A stretch of 8,941 bases of DNA from an uncultured Eubacteriales bacterium (GTDB lineage Bacteria > Bacillota > Clostridia > Oscillospirales > Oscillospiraceae), in the NCBI GenBank assembly GCA_902475515.1, contig CABSAB010000039.1, positions 1 through 8,941 on the forward strand, read 5' to 3'. The position numbers and the translations under genes are program-made. Shown piece by piece: positions 5,853 to 8,941 of the stretch. Every line of letters starts with the position of its first letter. Position 1 is the stretch's first letter. Under the pieces are notes generated by a model. The model saw only the letters and a list, made by a program, of their open reading frames with translations, was not told the origin of the DNA and did no database searches.

Positions 5853-6716
5853 TTGCACAGCATCCAGGCCAAATCGATACTCTCCGCAAACAACGGCATG
5901 AACCTCTGCCGGGGCTGCGTTCATGGCTGTATTTACTGCGACAGCCGCAGCGACTGTTACCAGATGGACCACCCCTTTGCGGATGTGGCCGTCAAGGAAA
6001 ACGCCCCCCAGCTTCTGGAGCAGACGCTCACCCGCAAACGCTCCCTCTGCATGATCGGCACCGGCGCCATGTCCGACCCCTATATGCCCATGCCCGAGAC
6101 CCTGGCCCTCACCCGGCAGTGCCTGGAGGTCATCGCCAAGCACGGCTTCGGCCTGGCCATCCAGACAAAATCCGACCTTATTCTCCGGGACCTGCCCCTC
6201 CTGGAACGCATCCACCGCCAGGCCAAATGCGTGGTCCAGATGACCCTCACCACCTATGACGAGGACCTGTGCCGCATCCTGGAGCCCAACGTATCCACCA
6301 CAAAGGAGCGAGCGGAGGTGCTGAAGGTCCTCCGGGACCACGGCATCCCCACGGTGGTGTGGATCGCCCCCATTCTCCCCTATATCAACGACACCGGGGA
6401 GAATCTCCGGGGCCTGCTGTCCTATTGCGTCGAGGCCCGGGTGAAAGGCATCCTCTGCTTCGGCATGGGCCTGACCCTCCGGGCGGGAAACCGGGAATAT
6501 TTTTACGAAAAACTGGATGCGCACTTCCCGGGACTGAAAGCCCGCTATATCCGGGAATTCGGGGATGCCTACAGCATCTCCAGCCCAAACAACGCTCCTC
6601 TGATGGCCCTCCTCCGGGAGACCTGCCGGGCATGCGGCATTCTCTGCGGCCCGGATCAGGTATTTTCCTATCTGCGGGAATTCCCGGAACCCATGGAGCA
6701 GCTTTCCCTGTTATAA
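5853..6716 (+). CDS. SPL-family (SplB-like) radical SAM protein
   Basis: With TTG at 5853 the protein has 287 residues. It carries the radical SAM CxxxCxxC motif as C22-x3-C26-x2-C29 within CRGCVHGCIYCDSRSDCYQ, so it binds a [4Fe-4S] cluster and cleaves S-adenosylmethionine. The RGCxHGCxYCDSRS sequence, GTGAMSDPYMPMPE (around 68-81) and LEPNVSTTKERAEVL mark the SPL-related family found widely in anaerobes. Its substrate is unknown. True spore photoproduct lyase is longer and has further conserved residues, so DNA repair should not be assumed. A GTG at 5844 keeps the frame but is part of the Shine-Dalgarno AGGGAGG (5838-5844). That site is 8 bases from the TTG, and the family begins close to the QAKSIL segment, so TTG is preferred. 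The usual segment between the AKxIL start and the cysteine motif is shortened here. Confidence 0.85.
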   Translation: MHSIQAKSILSANNGMNLCRGCVHGCIYCDSRSDCYQMDHPFADVAVKENAPQLLEQTLTRKRSLCMIGTGAMSDPYMPMPETLALTRQCLEVIAKHGFGLAIQTKSDLILRDLPLLERIHRQAKCVVQMTLTTYDEDLCRILEPNVSTTKERAEVLKVLRDHGIPTVVWIAPILPYINDTGENLRGLLSYCVEARVKGILCFGMGLTLRAGNREYFYEKLDAHFPGLKARYIREFGDAYSISSPNNAPLMALLRETCRACGILCGPDQVFSYLREFPEPMEQLSLL

Positions 6717-6725
6717 AACATGACA

Positions 6726-6750
6726 AGCGCCGCCCCAAACGGGCGGCGCT
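6726..6750. terminator. Perfect GC-rich hairpin between convergent genes
   Basis: AGCGCCGCCC (6726-6735) and GGGCGGCGCT (6741-6750) form a perfect 10-bp stem around CAAAC, ten bases after the radical SAM stop and about 36 bases beyond the stop of the minus-strand surface protein gene. No real T-run follows on the plus strand. On the minus strand TGTCATGTTTTATAA follows. It probably acts as a terminator chiefly for the minus-strand gene, with weaker action for the other. Confidence 0.6.
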
Positions 6751-6786
6751 CATCATATGGTTATGAAAAAGAGAAAGGTAGCAAAT

Positions 6787-8709
6787 TTATTTGGCGCCCC
6801 TGCGCTTCTTGACCACGACCACCGCAGCCACGGCGATCACAGCCACAATGAGCACCACCAGCACGGCCACGACCACGGGATTTACACCCGTCTCCGCCGG
6901 CGCTTCCTCTGCCGGGGCCTCAGAGGGTGCCGGTGCTTCCGTCTCCGGGGCCGGGGTCTGCACTGCCCCGGTGGGTTCCGCCTCGGAGGCCGCCTCCTGG
7001 GCGCTGTCCGCCTCCGCAGGCTCCTCGGGCACATAGCTTCCGGATACCAAAATGGTTCCCACATACTCCTTGCCCGGTTCCGGTGTGATGGGCTCGCCGT
7101 CCAGGGTGATCTCATCCACTCCGTTCAGGGCCGCGCCATCCTCCACTAGCAGTCTGCTCAGGCTGGACTGCCCGGTAACGTTCCAAACGGCGTTTGGATG
7201 CAGGGTCAGCGCCACACCGTAGGTGGCGTCAAAGCTCTCGTCCACCACCCAGTTCACGTCGCCGTACTGGGCCCAGGTATTGTTCCAGTCCTCCATGGTG
7301 CCGGAGACGATATTGCCCGTGAGCGTGGTGTTCTCCAGGTTCACGGTCATCCGCCGCTGATAGTCCTCGTGGCGAATATCTCCAGAAACATCCATATTGT
7401 TCATGGAAACCATCACTGGATCCACCTGCTCTCCATCGCCGGGGGCCAGGAAGTTACCCATGGAATCGGCATTCAGGACTGTATGGACCAGGGTATTGTT
7501 GTAGCTGTGCATGGACACATTGTCCAGCGTAATATTGGCCGAGGTAGAGCGGATCAAAAAGTCCGAACCACTGACATAATCGATGTACGCGCCCACAGCC
7601 TCCCCGTAGTCATTGTAATCCTTGGTGGACACCAGCTCCTCCGTGGTGCCGATGACGGCGTTCTCCGCGGTAAAGGCGCCGCAGTCCGCCGCATACAGTC
7701 CCTGTCCCATCATATCCGGGGCGTGAATCATCACTGCGTTGCGGCCGCCCAGAATACTGGTATCCTCATGGACTGTCTCTCCCTCGTTGTAGGAGAGCAG
7801 CTCCTGGTCCGCCGCGTCAGAGCTGTAGGCGTGGATTTGACCGCTCTTGGAGATGATGCAGCCGATTTCCGCCGCCGTCAGCCGGCTGCCGTAGAGCCAC
7901 ACCCGGCAGTTGGTGTCCGCGTAGGTGCTGTAGCCGCCGTTTTCGGCGATGCCGTCGGTGTTGTAGGCGTACAGGTCCAGACCGTCTCCCGTGGCCGAGT
8001 CCGTGGACAGGGCCGCCCAGCCCTCGGCCATGCAGGTGGAGTTGAAGTAATAGGTCTTGGTGGCGCCGATGGAGAAATTTGCCCGGGCTGTGCCGGAGAT
8101 CAGCAGGGCCGCATTGGAAAAGGGCTCCGACACCTGGGATGTATTTTCGTTGCTGCCCGTGGACTCGATCCGGGAATCGTTCACCACCAGGGTGGCATCG
8201 TTGTAGGCAGCGGTCACATACCGGGCCGCACCGTCCACGATCAGGTTGGAATCGGAGATGTACAGGGTCGCGCCGCTGTCGATATTGGCAGCGGCACCGC
8301 CGGTATCCTCGTCCGTGGCCGCCTGATCCACTCCCAGGCGGATGTTGGCCTTTTTCAGCCGCACCACCGAGCTCTCACCTGTGATCACCAAGCCGTTAAA
8401 GGTATATCCGCCATTGCTGAGCTCCAGGCCCTCAATGGTAATCTCCCCATTTCCCTGGGTGATCCGGTCGCTGTAGGCCCCGGGCTCATATTCCATATCG
8501 GGCGCCTCTGCGCCATCTGTAATGACAATCGCCGCCTCTGTGGGCGCGCCGTCGCCCGGAGGGGGCGCACCGCCGCCGGGGCCGCCATCAGGCGGGGGAC
8601 CCATGCCCTCCGGCGGCATCATTCCCACATCTGCCGCCAGTGCCGGGACCGTGAGCAGCAGTGCCAGGCACATCCCCAGCGCCAGCAGCCGCATCCATGC
8701 TGTTTTCAT
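6787..8709 (-). CDS. Secreted membrane-anchored surface protein, probable beta-helix
   Basis: The 640-residue protein is not recognised as a named family. A Sec signal peptide covers residues 1-26 (MKTAW-MR start, hydrophobic core LLALGMCLALLLTVPALA, cleavage likely after ALA). It is followed by a Pro/Gly/Met-rich stretch (29-57). Residues about 65-535 are a long run of short beta-strand units rich in N, D, G, S and T (for example LYISDSNLIVDGAA, LLISGTARANFSIG, VNLENTTLTGNI), like right-handed parallel beta-helix adhesins or pectate-lyase-fold proteins. No catalytic site is evident. A Pro/Ala/Glu linker (about 555-607), one membrane helix (611-633) and KKRRGAK end the protein. PAETG just before the helix resembles a sortase signal but lacks the canonical LPxTG. 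The start is supported by GGAGGG 6 bases upstream. A segment of its 5' coding region is repeated in inverted orientation at 8890-8939. Confidence 0.8.
   Translation of the reverse strand: MKTAWMRLLALGMCLALLLTVPALAADVGMMPPEGMGPPPDGGPGGGAPPPGDGAPTEAAIVITDGAEAPDMEYEPGAYSDRITQGNGEITIEGLELSNGGYTFNGLVITGESSVVRLKKANIRLGVDQAATDEDTGGAAANIDSGATLYISDSNLIVDGAARYVTAAYNDATLVVNDSRIESTGSNENTSQVSEPFSNAALLISGTARANFSIGATKTYYFNSTCMAEGWAALSTDSATGDGLDLYAYNTDGIAENGGYSTYADTNCRVWLYGSRLTAAEIGCIISKSGQIHAYSSDAADQELLSYNEGETVHEDTSILGGRNAVMIHAPDMMGQGLYAADCGAFTAENAVIGTTEELVSTKDYNDYGEAVGAYIDYVSGSDFLIRSTSANITLDNVSMHSYNNTLVHTVLNADSMGNFLAPGDGEQVDPVMVSMNNMDVSGDIRHEDYQRRMTVNLENTTLTGNIVSGTMEDWNNTWAQYGDVNWVVDESFDATYGVALTLHPNAVWNVTGQSSLSRLLVEDGAALNGVDEITLDGEPITPEPGKEYVGTILVSGSYVPEEPAEADSAQEAASEAEPTGAVQTPAPETEAPAPSEAPAEEAPAETGVNPVVVAVLVVLIVAVIAVAAVVVVKKRRGAK
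8577..8626 (-). repeat. Left arm of 50-bp perfect inverted repeat
   Basis: This segment lies inside the surface protein gene and encodes residues 29-44 plus part of 45 (GMMPPEGMGPPPDGGP), directly behind the signal peptide. Its reverse complement recurs without mismatch at 8890-8939. Similarity stops sharply on the promoter-facing side of each arm. Confidence 0.95.
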
Positions 8710-8740
8710 AAGATTCCCTCCCTCTTTCTATATGCAGTTT

Positions 8741-8768
8741 ATTATACGTCATTTTGCCTAAATTTCAA
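8741..8768 (-). promoter_or_regulatory. Promoter of the surface protein gene
   Basis: On the minus strand TTGAAA (8768-8763) and a perfect TATAAT (8746-8741) are 16 bases apart. The start point would be near 8734, about 25 bases before the ATG. It is the only good promoter in the segment enclosed by the inverted repeat arms; no comparable pair faces right. Confidence 0.75.
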
Positions 8769-8873
8769 GGATTTTTTGACGCTTAATTTGTCGAAATTTG
8801 CATATCCGCTTTTGTGTAATTTGTTCACCCAAATATGAAGAAGCTGTTTCATTTTCCCCCTATGCAAAACGTG

Positions 8874-8891
8874 CCGCCCCGGTTGGGGCGG
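8874..8891. terminator. GC hairpin beside the right repeat arm
   Basis: CCGCCCC (8874-8880) and GGGGCGG (8885-8891) pair over 7 bp with a GGTT loop. On the minus strand the stem is followed by CACGTTTTGC, a weak U-tract, so it could stop transcripts coming from the right. On the plus strand it lies immediately before the right repeat arm, overlapping its first two bases. Confidence 0.4.
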
Positions 8892-8939
8892 GAATGATGC
8901 CGCCGGAGGGCATGGGTCCCCCGCCTGATGGCGGCCCCG
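8890..8939 (+). repeat. Right arm of the inverted repeat, possible silent 5' end of a second surface protein gene
   Basis: This is a perfect 50-base inverted copy of 8577-8626, near the window's end. Base 8940 differs from the gene copy and 8941 agrees, so the similarity might continue past the edge. In the frame used by the surface protein gene, 8888-8941 is open and reads AGMMPPEGMGPPPDGGPA. Upstream of it there is no start codon with a ribosome binding site and no clear right-facing promoter. It is therefore either the headless start of a partner gene or an assembly artefact. The rest of 8710-8889 holds only the promoter, an AT-rich stretch and the hairpin. Confidence 0.9.
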
Positions 8940-8941
8940 CC

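Noticed and set aside
5772..6524. Minus-strand open frame opposite the radical SAM gene
   Set aside because: The plus strand encodes a clear radical SAM motif. The minus frame has no RBS and no family resemblance.
8776..8806. Right-facing promoter (TTGACG with a CATATC-like -10) for the right repeat arm
   Set aside because: The spacer is too long or the -10 too poor; the only convincing promoter in this segment faces left.
7198..8838. Plus-strand open frame of 546 codons opposite the surface protein gene
   Set aside because: The minus-strand frame has a signal peptide, RBS, promoter, membrane anchor and terminator. The plus frame is rich in His, Gly, Val and Arg with no recognisable domain.
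8835..8894. Small plus-strand ORF beginning at ATG 8835 leading into the right repeat arm
   Set aside because: It is in a different frame from the repeat's coding frame, stops at the TGA within the arm after about 20 codons, and has no RBS.

Overview
The window looks like chromosomal DNA from a GC-rich, anaerobic, low-GC-phylum relative of the Clostridia, most like the Oscillospiraceae gut bacteria (Flavonifractor, Lawsonibacter or Intestinimonas type). This placement is inference. It rests on T-box and cobalamin riboswitch control, strong AGGAGG-type Shine-Dalgarno sites, an indolepyruvate:ferredoxin oxidoreductase, a DegV protein and a clostridial-type short threonyl-tRNA synthetase. No phage, IS element, CRISPR array, tRNA or rRNA gene was seen.

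Layout, left to right. (1) 1-969, minus: the N-terminal 323 codons of iorA, running off the left edge, with its own promoter and a possible 10-residue leader peptide whose stop overlaps the iorA start. (2) 1095-2264, plus: a promoter, a cobalamin riboswitch, a membrane-anchored DUF4430 (transcobalamin-C-terminal-like) protein and an ECF-type S component. Together these form a probable B12 capture and uptake operon. (3) 2261-3659, plus: a consensus promoter with a palindrome just after the start point, then a MarR regulator overlapping a DegV/FakB-like fatty-acid-binding protein. (4) 3664-5775, minus: a terminator shared with degV, then thrS without a TGS domain, preceded by a complete T-box leader (specifier ACC, T-box sequence, antiterminator/terminator) and a consensus promoter. 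(5) 5791-6716, plus: an SPL-family radical SAM protein, divergent from thrS and probably starting at TTG. (6) 6787-8709, minus: a 640-residue secreted, membrane-anchored, probably beta-helical surface protein. (7) 8710-8941: its promoter region, and at the window's end a perfect 50-bp inverted copy of the segment of that gene lying just after the signal peptide.

The most interesting signal is item 7. Inverted 50-bp arms (8577-8626 and 8890-8939) enclose one promoter, one RBS, the start codon and the signal peptide. The right arm is open in the same reading frame as the gene but lacks its own start. This is the architecture expected of an invertible promoter/signal-peptide cassette that could switch expression between two divergent surface proteins. 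The sequence alone cannot exclude a contig-end artefact, because the window stops 2 bases after the perfect match ends.
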